A stretch of 64,000 nt of DNA from Streptomyces griseocarneus (GTDB taxonomy: Bacteria > Actinomycetota > Actinomycetes > Streptomycetales > Streptomycetaceae): the NCBI GenBank assembly GCA_003674045.1, contig PENC01000004.1:248001-312000 (forward strand), read 5' to 3'. Positions 53,547-61,624 of the stretch are shown piece by piece. Under the pieces are notes generated by a model that was given only the letters and a program-made list of their open reading frames with translations, had not been told where the DNA came from and made no database searches. The position numbers and the translations under genes were made by a program. Position 1 is the stretch's first letter. Each line of letters opens with the position of its first letter.

Positions 53547-54377
53547 TCAAGGGGTGATCGCGAACTCCCTGAGGATCGACCTTGCCAGCCTTGGGTCGCC
53601 GTCCACCTTGATGAGGTCCGTGACCGCCTCCGGGTGTACGCGGCCGCAGGCGAGGCGGGCGTAGGTCTCCCAGTCCATGACCAGGGTCACCGCGGGGCCC
53701 AGGGACACGCTGCTGTCGATTTTTCCCCTGCCCTGGGAGTCGACCCGTACGGTCCGCAGGAATTCGAGCGGGCCGTGCACGTCGAAGACGACCGCCGAAC
53801 CGGGCGGTGCGCCCGCGTCCTTGGCCACGACCTTCGGCAGGGCGGCGAGCAGGAAGTCGCGCGCGATGACGGCCGCGGGCGAGTCCAGGTTGCCGGGCAG
53901 GCCGAGCGCCCGGCGCAGGTCCTGTTCGTGCGTCCAGACGTCGAAGGCCCGCACGGTCAGGGCCCGTTCGAGCGGCTGGTCGTTGCCCGAGCCCAGCGGC
54001 CAACGGACCGGGGCCTGCGGACTGCGGTTCTCGTTGCGCAGCTGACGGCAGCGCCGGAGGATGACGAGGTCGAGCTCCGAGGTCATCTCCAGGGCCGTAT
54101 GGCAGCGCCGGACGTCCACCTGCACCTCGATGTACCGCGAGAACTCGTCGGTGACGTGCCGGAGATCGCGCGGCAGGGTGTGGATCGGACGGGGCTCGCC
54201 CAGGAATTCGGTTTCGACACCGATGACGTGTGAAACCACATCGCGGACGGACCACCCGGGGCACTCGGTGGGACGGTTCCAGTCGCTTTCGGCGAGCTGC
54301 TTCACCATCTCGTGAATCGCTTCGATGGAGTGGGTCCAGGCGTCGATGACGGGCTGCAGGCTTGGATGGACGGTCAC
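53547..54377 (-). CDS. Maleylpyruvate isomerase-family mycothiol-dependent enzyme
   Basis: 276 residues. N-terminal DinB-like four-helix bundle with metal ligands in SHVIGVETEF and VWTHEQDLRRALG, and WSVRDVVSHV; C-terminal SCP2-like alpha/beta domain (VTLVMDWETYARLACGRVHPEAVTD). The family uses mycothiol as cofactor in thiol-transfer or isomerisation reactions; the substrate is unknown. GTG start with GAGGGA upstream. Confidence 0.85.
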   Translation of the reverse strand: MTVHPSLQPVIDAWTHSIEAIHEMVKQLAESDWNRPTECPGWSVRDVVSHVIGVETEFLGEPRPIHTLPRDLRHVTDEFSRYIEVQVDVRRCHTALEMTSELDLVILRRCRQLRNENRSPQAPVRWPLGSGNDQPLERALTVRAFDVWTHEQDLRRALGLPGNLDSPAAVIARDFLLAALPKVVAKDAGAPPGSAVVFDVHGPLEFLRTVRVDSQGRGKIDSSVSLGPAVTLVMDWETYARLACGRVHPEAVTDLIKVDGDPRLARSILREFAITP

Positions 54378-54554
54378 GGAATCCCTCGGGCGGTGCGTGC
54401 GCGGAAGAAGCGGAAGAACTGGCTCGTGTCAGGACTGGCTGCTCGTGCGTCTGCTGCGGGGCGAGCGCGTGCTCTCTCAGGGCCCGCAGCAGTTAAGTTA
54501 CGCTGCGCACGGGCAGGCTGGCAGTGGTTTCGAACCCTGGGAGTGGTGGTACTG

Positions 54555-55334
54555 GTGCGTGTCTCCTTGATCCAGATAGCTGTCTCGGACGGCGAGCCGG
54601 TCGACGAGCGGCGGGAACGCGTCGCCGGACTCGTACGCGAACAGCAGGGCAGTGACCTCGTGGTGCTGCCCGAACTGTGGCACGTCGGCGCCTTCGCGTA
54701 CGACTCCTTCACCACCCGCGCGGAGCCGCTGGACGGCCCCACCGCCGGGGCGATGGCCGAGGCCGCACGTGATGCGCGTGTCTGGCTGCATGCCGGTTCG
54801 ATCGCCGAACAGGACTCCTCCGGAGCCGTCTTCAACACCTCCCTGGTCTTCTCCCCCGAGGGCGAACTCGTCCGTACCTATCGAAAGATCCACCGCTTCG
54901 GCTTCGACCAGGGCGAGGCCGTCCTGATGAGCGCGGGCAGCGAGATCGTCACCGTCCCGCTCCCGGACACCACGCTGGGCCTGGCCACCTGCTACGACCT
55001 GCGTTTCCCCGAGCTCTTCCGGGCCCTGGTCGACGCGGGCGCGCAGACCCTCGTCATCCCGGCCGGCTGGCCGGAACGGCGCCTCGGCCACTGGACGCTG
55101 CTGGCCCGGGCGCGTGCCGTGGAGAACCAGTCGTACGTCCTCGCCTGCGGCACGGCGGGCACGCACGCGAACGTCCCCCAGGCGGGGCACAGCATGGTCA
55201 TCGACCCGTGGGGCGAGGTGCTTGCCGAAGCGGGGCACCGTGAGGAGGTCCTCACGGTGGATCTCGATGTGGAGCGGGTGGCGAAGACGCGGGAGGATTT
55301 CCCTGCGTTGAAGGATCGTGTGCTCGGTCGCTAG
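54555..55334 (+). CDS. Carbon-nitrogen hydrolase (nitrilase superfamily)
   Basis: 259 residues. Catalytic Glu in VVLPELWHVG, Lys in YRKIHRFGF, Cys in LATCYDLRFPE, the Glu-Lys-Cys triad of nitrilase/omega-amidase proteins. Hydrolyses an amide such as 2-oxosuccinamate or similar; exact substrate uncertain. GTG at 54555; no good site upstream, so start is less sure. Ends just before a dispersed repeat. Confidence 0.9.
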   Translation: MRVSLIQIAVSDGEPVDERRERVAGLVREQQGSDLVVLPELWHVGAFAYDSFTTRAEPLDGPTAGAMAEAARDARVWLHAGSIAEQDSSGAVFNTSLVFSPEGELVRTYRKIHRFGFDQGEAVLMSAGSEIVTVPLPDTTLGLATCYDLRFPELFRALVDAGAQTLVIPAGWPERRLGHWTLLARARAVENQSYVLACGTAGTHANVPQAGHSMVIDPWGEVLAEAGHREEVLTVDLDVERVAKTREDFPALKDRVLGR

Positions 55335-55344
55335 TGGCTGTTGC

Positions 55345-55432
55345 GCCTACGAGCTCGGTTCGACCTGTGGTCGGGCGGCTGCGGGTCCGTTGTGGCTTGT
55401 CGCGCAGTTCCCCGCGCCCCTATGGGGCGCGG
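55345..55432 (+). repeat. Dispersed intergenic repeat, copy 6
   Basis: GCGCCTACGAGCTCG start, core GTCGCGCAGTTCCCCGCGCC from 55399, followed by CCCCTATGGGGCGC. Directly before the decayed IS3-like element. Confidence 0.8.
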
Positions 55433-56203
55433 CTATTGGTACGTCACCGAATCGTTGTGCTGGTCGCTCCACGTCCATGTTTTCGCGTGCACCCCTGCCA
55501 TCGTGAACGGCACGCCTTGCTGCCGTCTCAGGAATGCCTGGTACTCGCGTCTGTGCTCGTGCATGACGTGTTCCACTTCGTCGTCGCCCGGTGTCGCCAC
55601 CGTGCGGGCCGCGTCGGTGTCGTGGAGGCGGCGGGTGCAGCGGACGACCGTGCGGGGCGGGGCGCTGGGGACGTCGGCGAGGCGGACGATGTGTCTGGCC
55701 AGCGCGGTCTCCAGCAGGTCCAGGACGAACTCGGGGCGTACGTCCCCCTTGACGTCCCAGTGGAGGACGACGCAGGTGGACAGGTCCACGGCGAAGAGCA
55801 TGTAGATCGGTTCGGACGGGACGCCCGACCTCGCCGCGCTCAGGGGCAGGTAGTCGAGGGCCACCGTCCGCGCCGAGGGGCGGGCGTCGTGGCGTGGGGC
55901 GGGAGGCTCTTTCCGTGCCGTCGTGTGCCGGGCGGCGCGGTGCGCGTAGTAGGTGGACGGGGCGATCCCCAGCGTGCCGCAGATCGGCTCGACCCCGAAC
56001 TCCCGGTGGCGGCTGTCGACGTAGGCGATCAGCGAGCGGAGCGCGGGTCGAGCTCCCGCGCGACGAAACCCCCTGCGTCCAGCAGGATGCGGTTGGCCCG
56101 CTCCAGCTCCGTGAGCCGCTTCTCCAGCTCCGATATGCGCTGGGCGTCCGCCGACGTCGTGCCGGGCCGGATGCCGGAGTCGATCTCCACCTGCCGCATC
56201 CAC
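55433..56203 (-). pseudogene. IS3-like OrfB remnant, diverged
   Basis: Follows the OrfA gene in a different frame. From about 56060 downward the frame shows the IS3 OrfB start (SLIAYVDSRHREFGVEPICG, IAPSTYYAHRAAR), then a segment that only faintly resembles the integrase core (LDYLPL, YMLFAVDLSTCVVLHWDV, FVLDLLETALA), and no recognisable second Asp or Glu of the DDE triad. There is no clear start codon near the homology start, so expression would need frameshifting from OrfA. Product probably inactive, or repurposed. Confidence 0.6.
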
Positions 56204-56364
56204 TGGCGCAGCGTCTCGCGGCCGATGCCCAGGTCCCGGGCGACCTTGGAGATCGACCCGTAGGACGTGCCGTTCCTGCTGCGCTCGTCGTGGACCCGGC
56301 GGACGGCCTCCTGCCGCAGGTCGGTCGCGTACTTCTTGTGCGCGGGCAAAGGGATGACCCCCAT
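56029..56364 (-). CDS. IS3-family OrfA-like helix-turn-helix protein
   Basis: 111 residues. Resembles IS3/IS911 OrfA: YATDLRQEAVRRVHDER, YGSISKVARDLGIGRETLRQWMRQ (HTH) and a leucine-zipper-like helix ISELEKRLTELERANRIL that would normally lead into OrfB. No terminal inverted repeats found around the pair. Confidence 0.75.
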   Translation of the reverse strand: MGVIPLPAHKKYATDLRQEAVRRVHDERSRNGTSYGSISKVARDLGIGRETLRQWMRQVEIDSGIRPGTTSADAQRISELEKRLTELERANRILLDAGGFVARELDPRSAR

Positions 56365-56422
56365 TCCAGGCTTCGCTGTCTCCAGGGAATCAGTCTTGCC
56401 TGCTCATGCTCATGGCTGGGAG

Positions 56423-56451
56423 CTGGCGAACCCTGGCGAACCCCTGGCGAA
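56423..56451 (+). repeat. Triplicated CTGGCGAA unit
   Basis: CTGGCGAA occurs at 56423-56430, 56433-56440 and 56444-56451, near the edge of the IS3-like remnant, in a gene-free stretch (56365-56581). Confidence 0.6.
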
Positions 56452-56581
56452 AACGCGGGACGCGGGGCCCCCGCCGTGCCGGGCTGCGTAGGGTTTCGAC
56501 CGCGGAGCCGGAAAAGGTCCGCGTCATGTGCTGTCACCCGTGCCCGCACCGTTTCCCTACTGCGCACGGAGAAAGACATCC

Positions 56582-56713
56582 ATGTCCGCTGACCGACCGC
56601 GACCATCCGCCCGGGGAAAGACCCCAGTCGGAATCCTCATCGCTGTGTGCACGTTCCTGGTCAATCTGGCTCGACTGGTCCTCGAGCTCGCCGGGAACGA
56701 CAGCGGATCCTGA
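56582..56713 (+). CDS. Small 43-residue membrane peptide
   Basis: Short open frame with a good GGAGA ribosome site 8 nt upstream. Basic N-terminus (ADRPRPSARGK) and one hydrophobic helix (VGILIAVCTFLVNLARLVLEL). No family recognised; could be a real small membrane protein or chance. Confidence 0.4.
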   Translation: MSADRPRPSARGKTPVGILIAVCTFLVNLARLVLELAGNDSGS

Positions 56714-56872
56714 CCGGGGTCCGACCGTGAAACCCGGGGAGGCGTGCGTCCGCGCGGCTCCCCGGACCGTCTCTGGGGCCGAGCCCCAGCGGCCCCAACT
56801 CTATGCGCTCGGCGGTCTTCGCGTGGTGCGTCCACATAATGACGTCGTAGTGACTCGTTCATGCCCGGGTGG

Positions 56873-56878
56873 CACCCT
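56873..56878 (+). promoter_or_regulatory. Weak -10 box CACCCT before the NHL gene
   Basis: CACCCT ends 7 nt before the ATG at 56886; first base deviates from TANNNT. Confidence 0.3.
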
Positions 56879-56885
56879 TGACGCC

Positions 56886-58703
56886 ATGAATGCTGCTTCC
56901 CGCACTCCCCGCCGCGCCCGTGTCCGCGCCCCCGAGCTCATCGGCAAGGGCGGCTGGCTCAACACCGGCGGCACCGAGCTCACCCTTGCCGACCTGCGCG
57001 GACGCATCGTCGTCCTCGACTTCTGGACGTTCTGCTGCGTGAACTGCCTGCATGTGCTGGACGAGCTGCGGGAGTTGGAGGAGAAGCACCGGGACACCCT
57101 GGTGATCATCGGCGTGCACTCGCCGAAGTTCGTCCACGAGGCCGAGCACCAGGCCGTCGTCGACGCGGTCGAGCGCTACGGCGTGGAGCACCCGGTGCTC
57201 GACGACCCGGAGCTCGCCACCTGGAAGCAGTACGCCGTGCGCGCGTGGCCCACGCTCGTCGTCGTCGACCCCGAGGGATACGTCGTCGCCCAGCACGCGG
57301 GCGAGGGCCACGCGCACGCGCTCGCGACGCTCGTGGCGGAGCTGGAGGCCGAGCACGAGACGAAGGGGACGCTGCGGCGCGGCGACGGGCCGTACGTCGC
57401 CCCGGAGCCGGTCGCCACGGACCTCCGCTTTCCCGGCAAGGCCCTGCCGCTGCCCGGCGGCACCTTCCTCGTCTCCGACTCCACCCGCCACCAGCTCGTG
57501 GAGCTCGCGGCCGACGCCGAGACCGTCGTCCGCCGCATCGGCAGCGGCGAGCGAGGCTTCGGGCCCGGGACCTTCAACGAGCCGCAGGGCTTGGCCTTGC
57601 TCCCCGACAGCAAGGTCGTCGTCGCCGACACCGTGAACCACGCGCTGCGCACGTACGACCCGGCCACCGGCGAGATCGCCACGATCGCGGGCACCGGCCG
57701 CCAGTGGATGCAGGGGCAGCCCACCTCCGGACCGGCGCTCGACGTGGACCTCTCCTCGCCCTGGGACGTGGCCTGGTTCGCCGACCGCCTCTGGATCGCC
57801 ATGGCGGGCGTCCACCAGCTGTGGACGTACGACCCGGTCACCGGCACCGTCGAGGCCGCGGCGGGCACGACCAACGAGGGCCTGGTCGACGGCCCGGCGC
57901 GCGAGGCGTGGTTCGCCCAGCCGTCCGGGCTCGCGGCGGCCGGGGACCGGCTGTGGGTGGCCGACTCCGAGACGTCCGCCCTGCGCTGGGTCGAGCGGGA
58001 CGGCGACGGCTTCGCCGTGCGCACCGCCGTCGGCACGGGCCTCTTCGACTTCGGGCACCGCGACGGCGACGCCGCCCAGGCGCTCTTCCAGCACCCGCTC
58101 GGCGTGACCGCCCTGCCCGACGGTTCCGTCGCCGTCTGCGACACCTACAACCACGCGCTGCGCCGCTACGACCCGGCGACGGGCGAGGTGACGACGCTCG
58201 CGACCGACCTGCGCGAGCCGTCCGGCGCGGTGCTCGCCGACGACGACATCGTGGTCGTGGAGTCCGCGCGGCACCGGCTGACCCGGCTGCGGCTGCCGGA
58301 GGAGGCCGTACGGGTCGAGTCCGTCGCCCACCGCACGCAGCGGGCCGCCACGGACGTGGCCCCCGGGCGGCTGCGGCTCGACGTCGTCTTCCAGGCCCCG
58401 GCGGGCCAGAAGCTCGACACGCGTTACGGGCCCTCGACGCGGCTGCTCGTCAGCTCCACGCCGCCGGAGCTGCTGGCGGAGGGCGCGGGCGCGGGCACGG
58501 ACCTGGGCCGCGACCTGGTCCTCGCGGACGGCGTCACCGAAGGAGTCCTGCACGTCTCGGCGATGGCCGCCTCCTGCGACGACGACCCCGCCAACGAGTA
58601 CCCCGCCTGCCACGTCCACCAGCAGGACTGGGGCGTGCCGGTGCGGGTGACCGAGGACGGGGCGGACCGGCTGCCGCTGGTGCTCGCCGGGCTGGACGGC
58701 TGA
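56886..58703 (+). CDS. Thioredoxin-like/NHL-repeat protein, NHLRC2-like
   Basis: 605 residues. N-terminal thioredoxin-like domain (about 20-155) with CxxC in FWTFCCVNCLHVLDEL (Cys51-Cys54), then NHL beta-propeller repeats (GTFNEPQGLALLPDSKVVVADTVNHALR shown in part: VVVADTVNHALR, VAVCDTYNHALRRYD) and a C-terminal beta-rich domain with CDDDP and CHVHQQDWGVPV. The same domain order and CCxNC motif occur in eukaryotic NHLRC2. Cytoplasmic; a redox role is inferred from the CxxC. Confidence 0.88.
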   Translation: MNAASRTPRRARVRAPELIGKGGWLNTGGTELTLADLRGRIVVLDFWTFCCVNCLHVLDELRELEEKHRDTLVIIGVHSPKFVHEAEHQAVVDAVERYGVEHPVLDDPELATWKQYAVRAWPTLVVVDPEGYVVAQHAGEGHAHALATLVAELEAEHETKGTLRRGDGPYVAPEPVATDLRFPGKALPLPGGTFLVSDSTRHQLVELAADAETVVRRIGSGERGFGPGTFNEPQGLALLPDSKVVVADTVNHALRTYDPATGEIATIAGTGRQWMQGQPTSGPALDVDLSSPWDVAWFADRLWIAMAGVHQLWTYDPVTGTVEAAAGTTNEGLVDGPAREAWFAQPSGLAAAGDRLWVADSETSALRWVERDGDGFAVRTAVGTGLFDFGHRDGDAAQALFQHPLGVTALPDGSVAVCDTYNHALRRYDPATGEVTTLATDLREPSGAVLADDDIVVVESARHRLTRLRLPEEAVRVESVAHRTQRAATDVAPGRLRLDVVFQAPAGQKLDTRYGPSTRLLVSSTPPELLAEGAGAGTDLGRDLVLADGVTEGVLHVSAMAASCDDDPANEYPACHVHQQDWGVPVRVTEDGADRLPLVLAGLDG

Positions 58704-58722
58704 ACCGTACGGACCGCCGCCG

Positions 58723-59409
58723 TCACCACTTGAGGGCGGCGGCGGAGTCGGTCACCCAGTAGGTGACGCGCGCCGAGTCGTCCACGTGCACGGCACCGCC
58801 GGGCAGCGCCACGGATGCCTGGTCGCCGATGCTGCCGCCGCCGTCCGGGCCCTGGAACGAGACGGAGAGCTTCTTCGCCTCGCGCCCCGGGCCCGCGGAG
58901 CCGTCCGCGGCGGACAGGATGACGGCGGCGTACGCGGACTTGCCGGGGGCGAGCGTCGTGACCGACTGCGTCCTGCTCTCCTCCACGACGCCCGCAGTGG
59001 CCTGGTCGAGGTCGAAGCGGAGGTAGGGGAAGCCGTAGGCGTGGCAGGTGCTCTTGGAGGTGTTGGTCGCCACCAGCAGCATGTGGTTGATCGGCGACCG
59101 CACGGGCTGGGCCTCGATCTTCACATCGGCGGCGGTGCAGGCGGACTTGTCGCCCTTGCCGCCGCTCTTCCGACCGCCCTTCTTGTCGGCCGCGGCCGAC
59201 GCCGTGGAGTCGTTCCGGCCGCCGTCCTCGATGACCTGACCGTCCTTCGAGTCCTGCGCCTGCTGGCCGCCGTCGACCGAGGTGTCGGCCTTGCCGCTCG
59301 TCTTGGCGCCGCTGTTGCCGCTGCCGCAGGCGGTGACGGTGGTGAGGGCGAGGACGGCTGTGGCGGCCAGGGTGCAGAGGGTCAGGTGGGCGGGGCGGGT
59401 GCGAGGCAT
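58723..59409 (-). CDS. DUF4232 lipoprotein
   Basis: 228 residues. Lipoprotein signal peptide with lipobox TVTAC, a Gly/Ser/Asp-rich linker, and a DUF4232 domain (INHMLLVATNTSKSTCHAYGFPYLRF and ALPGGAVHVDDSARVTYW). Anchored outside the cell membrane. Function unknown. Converges on the NHL gene with only 19 nt between stops. Confidence 0.88.
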   Translation of the reverse strand: MPRTRPAHLTLCTLAATAVLALTTVTACGSGNSGAKTSGKADTSVDGGQQAQDSKDGQVIEDGGRNDSTASAAADKKGGRKSGGKGDKSACTAADVKIEAQPVRSPINHMLLVATNTSKSTCHAYGFPYLRFDLDQATAGVVEESRTQSVTTLAPGKSAYAAVILSAADGSAGPGREAKKLSVSFQGPDGGGSIGDQASVALPGGAVHVDDSARVTYWVTDSAAALKW

Positions 59410-59519
59410 TTTTGGGTCCCCCGGGGTGGGATGGCGGCCGGTCGATACGGCGAATCATTCCGCGCGGGGTTGGCGCGGCGCTAACGCGCGGCTAACGCGT
59501 CTGTTTGTGTCGCGGCGCG

Positions 59520-59605
59520 CCTACTGGGGTGCCTCTTGCGCTCCGCGCGCGGCTGCGGGTCCGTCGTGGCTGGTCGCGCAGTTCCCCGCGCCCCTAAAGG
59601 GGCAC
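59520..59605 (+). repeat. Dispersed intergenic repeat, copy 7 (left arm)
   Basis: GCCTACTGGGGTGCC near 59520, core GTCGCGCAGTTCCCCGCGCC from 59573, followed by CCCCTAAAGGGGC. Faces the inverted copy at 59767-59847. Confidence 0.85.
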
Positions 59606-59766
59606 AGCCACCCCCAACCGGATAGCCGACCTCCGGTGGAGGGGGCGGGGCCGGAGGGCGGGTTCTGAAACGACGGTGCACTGTCACGGCACCCCACCCG
59701 GATCGGCCGCACGCACCGCGTTTCAGGTTCCGGCCGGAGGTCACGCCCCCGGCCCACCAACCACCC
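59606..59766. other. Unassigned 160-nt spacer between inverted repeat copies
   Basis: GC-rich, contains CGGTGGAGGG and AACCGGATAGCC sequences but no convincing gene. It lies between two inverted copies of the repeat. Confidence 0.4.
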
Positions 59767-59847
59767 AGGGGCGCGGGGAACTGCGCGACAAGCCCCCACG
59801 CACCCGCAGCCGCACGCGGAGCGCAAGCCGCACCCCGGTAGGCGCAG
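59767..59847 (-). repeat. Dispersed intergenic repeat, copy 8 (right, inverted)
   Basis: The reverse complement of the core at 59767-59789, then ACAAGCCCCC, then the 5' module reversed (CGCACCCGCAGCC, ...GCGCAAGCCGCACC, GGTAGGCGC). With copy 7 it forms inverted ends around 160 nt. Confidence 0.85.
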
Positions 59848-59853
59848 CACCGC

Positions 59854-61623
59854 TCACTCCGGTCGCCGCTGCGCGAAGAGCTTCACCAGGTCCGTCATGA
59901 CGTACCGCCCCGTCGACTCCTCGTCGACCAAGTGCATTTCGGCGAGGCGGTCGAGCCCGTACCGGGTCACATCCGGGTCCGCGCCTGCCAGGGCCGCGAC
60001 GGCGGAGACGTCGACGACGCGGGAGAAAGCGGTGCCCAGGGCGCTCAGCAGGCGGGCGTCGTCCTCGGAGAGGCGGGCCACGGAGGCACGCAGGGCCGCT
60101 GCCACGCCCGTGTCCTCCGCGGAGAGGAGGGCGAGCCGCTGCCGTTCGTCGCGCAGGGCCGCCGCGAGGCGGGCGAGGCGCCACCGGGGGCGGGCCGTGA
60201 GCTGCGCGGCCGCCGCGCGCAGCGCGAGCGGCAGGCCCTCGCACAGGGCGACGAGTTCGGCCGCCGCCTCGGGGTCCTCGGCGACCCGGTCGGGCCCGAG
60301 GACCGTGCCCAGAAGGGCCACGCCCTCCTCCGTGCCGAGCGCGCGCAGCCGCAGCGGTCGTGCCGAGTCCGTGGCCACCAGGCCGTCGAGACGGCTGCGG
60401 CTGGTGACGATCGTCGCGCACTGCGCCCCCGCGGGCAGCAGCGGCCGCACCTGCGCGGAGCTGCGCGCGTTGTCGAGCACGACGAGCAGCTTCCGGCCCG
60501 CCACGATCGAGCGGTAGAGCGCGGAAGCGGCCTGCTGCGAGGAGGGGATGCGGTCGGCGGGAGTGCCGAGCGCCAGCAGGAACTCGCGCAGCACCTCGCA
60601 GGGCTGCGCCTCCTCGCCACCGCTGAACCCGCGCAGATCGGCGAAGAGCCTGCCGTCGGGGAACGCGGCCCCGTGGACGTGCCCCCAGTGCGCGGCGAAC
60701 GCGGTCTTCCCCACTCCCGCGGGCCCGGTCACGAGCGCCACCTCGCCGGAACCGTCCAGCAGGCGGGTCAGCCCGTCCAGTTCCCGGTCCCGGCCCAGGA
60801 ACCCCGCCGGCCGTCGCGGCAGCAGCTGCGGCGTGGCCCACGGGTCCGCGTGCGGGGCCGTCTCCGCGGCGGCGGCGCCCGCCGTCGGCGCGAGCAGCTG
60901 CCCGTACGCCGCCCGCAGCGCCTCGCCCGGGTCCACGCCCAGGTCGTCCGCCAGGAGGCGCCGTGTCCGGTGGTACCACTCCATCGCCTCGGACCGGCGG
61001 CCCGCCCGGTGCAGGGCGAGCATCAGCGTGGCCACGAGCGACTCGCGCAGCGGCTGGGCCGCCGCCTCCGGCACCAGGGCGGCCACGGCGTGGTCGTGGG
61101 CGCCCAGCGCGCCGTACGCCCGCGCGAGGGACTCGACGGCGTGCAACCGCCGCTCCTCCAGGGCGTGCGCGGCCGCCGCGAACGGCGGCGTGGGGACCGT
61201 GCCCGAAAGCGCCGGGCCGTGCCACAGCCCGAGCGCCTCGCGCAGCAGCCCCACCGCCTCCGCGGGGGCCTCCACGGGCCGGGCGCGCGCCACCAGTTCA
61301 CCGAAGCGGTAGGTGTCCACGAGCGCTTCCGGCAGCCGCAGCAGATACGCCGAACCGTGGGTGGCCAGCGACACCCCGTACGCGTCCGCGCCCGCCTCCG
61401 CGAGCGTCGCGCGCAGCCGGGAGACATGGCCCTGGACGACCGTACGGGCGTGCGCGGGCGGTTCGTCCTCCCAGACCGAGTCGATCAGCTGCGCCACGGA
61501 GACCGTCGTGTTGGCCTGCAACAGCAGCATGGCGAGCACGCTGCGCCGTTTGGCGGGGCCCAGCGGGAGCTCACCGGCGGCGACGGTGGCGGCAGTGACC
61601 GGGCCCAGCAGGGAGAACTCCAA
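59854..61623 (-). CDS. SARP-type regulator with NB-ARC ATPase domain
   Basis: 589 residues, AfsR-like. N-terminal OmpR-type DNA-binding domain (MEFSLLGPVTA, PAKRRSVLAMLLLQANTTVS, GHVSRLRATLAE), bacterial transcriptional activation domain (about 95-245), then an NB-ARC P-loop ATPase (GPAGVGKT 300-307, LLVVLDNAR, ATIVTSRSRL, EGLPLALRAAAAQL). It is truncated relative to AfsR: no TPR region. Start is TTG at 61623, 2 nt after the aminopeptidase stop with GGAGGA just upstream; translation is coupled to that gene. Confidence 0.88.
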   Translation of the reverse strand: MEFSLLGPVTAATVAAGELPLGPAKRRSVLAMLLLQANTTVSVAQLIDSVWEDEPPAHARTVVQGHVSRLRATLAEAGADAYGVSLATHGSAYLLRLPEALVDTYRFGELVARARPVEAPAEAVGLLREALGLWHGPALSGTVPTPPFAAAAHALEERRLHAVESLARAYGALGAHDHAVAALVPEAAAQPLRESLVATLMLALHRAGRRSEAMEWYHRTRRLLADDLGVDPGEALRAAYGQLLAPTAGAAAAETAPHADPWATPQLLPRRPAGFLGRDRELDGLTRLLDGSGEVALVTGPAGVGKTAFAAHWGHVHGAAFPDGRLFADLRGFSGGEEAQPCEVLREFLLALGTPADRIPSSQQAASALYRSIVAGRKLLVVLDNARSSAQVRPLLPAGAQCATIVTSRSRLDGLVATDSARPLRLRALGTEEGVALLGTVLGPDRVAEDPEAAAELVALCEGLPLALRAAAAQLTARPRWRLARLAAALRDERQRLALLSAEDTGVAAALRASVARLSEDDARLLSALGTAFSRVVDVSAVAALAGADPDVTRYGLDRLAEMHLVDEESTGRYVMTDLVKLFAQRRPE

Positions 61624-61624
61624 A

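Noticed and set aside
55433..56364. Functional IS3 insertion sequence
   Set aside because: Catalytic core not recognisable and no terminal inverted repeats found.
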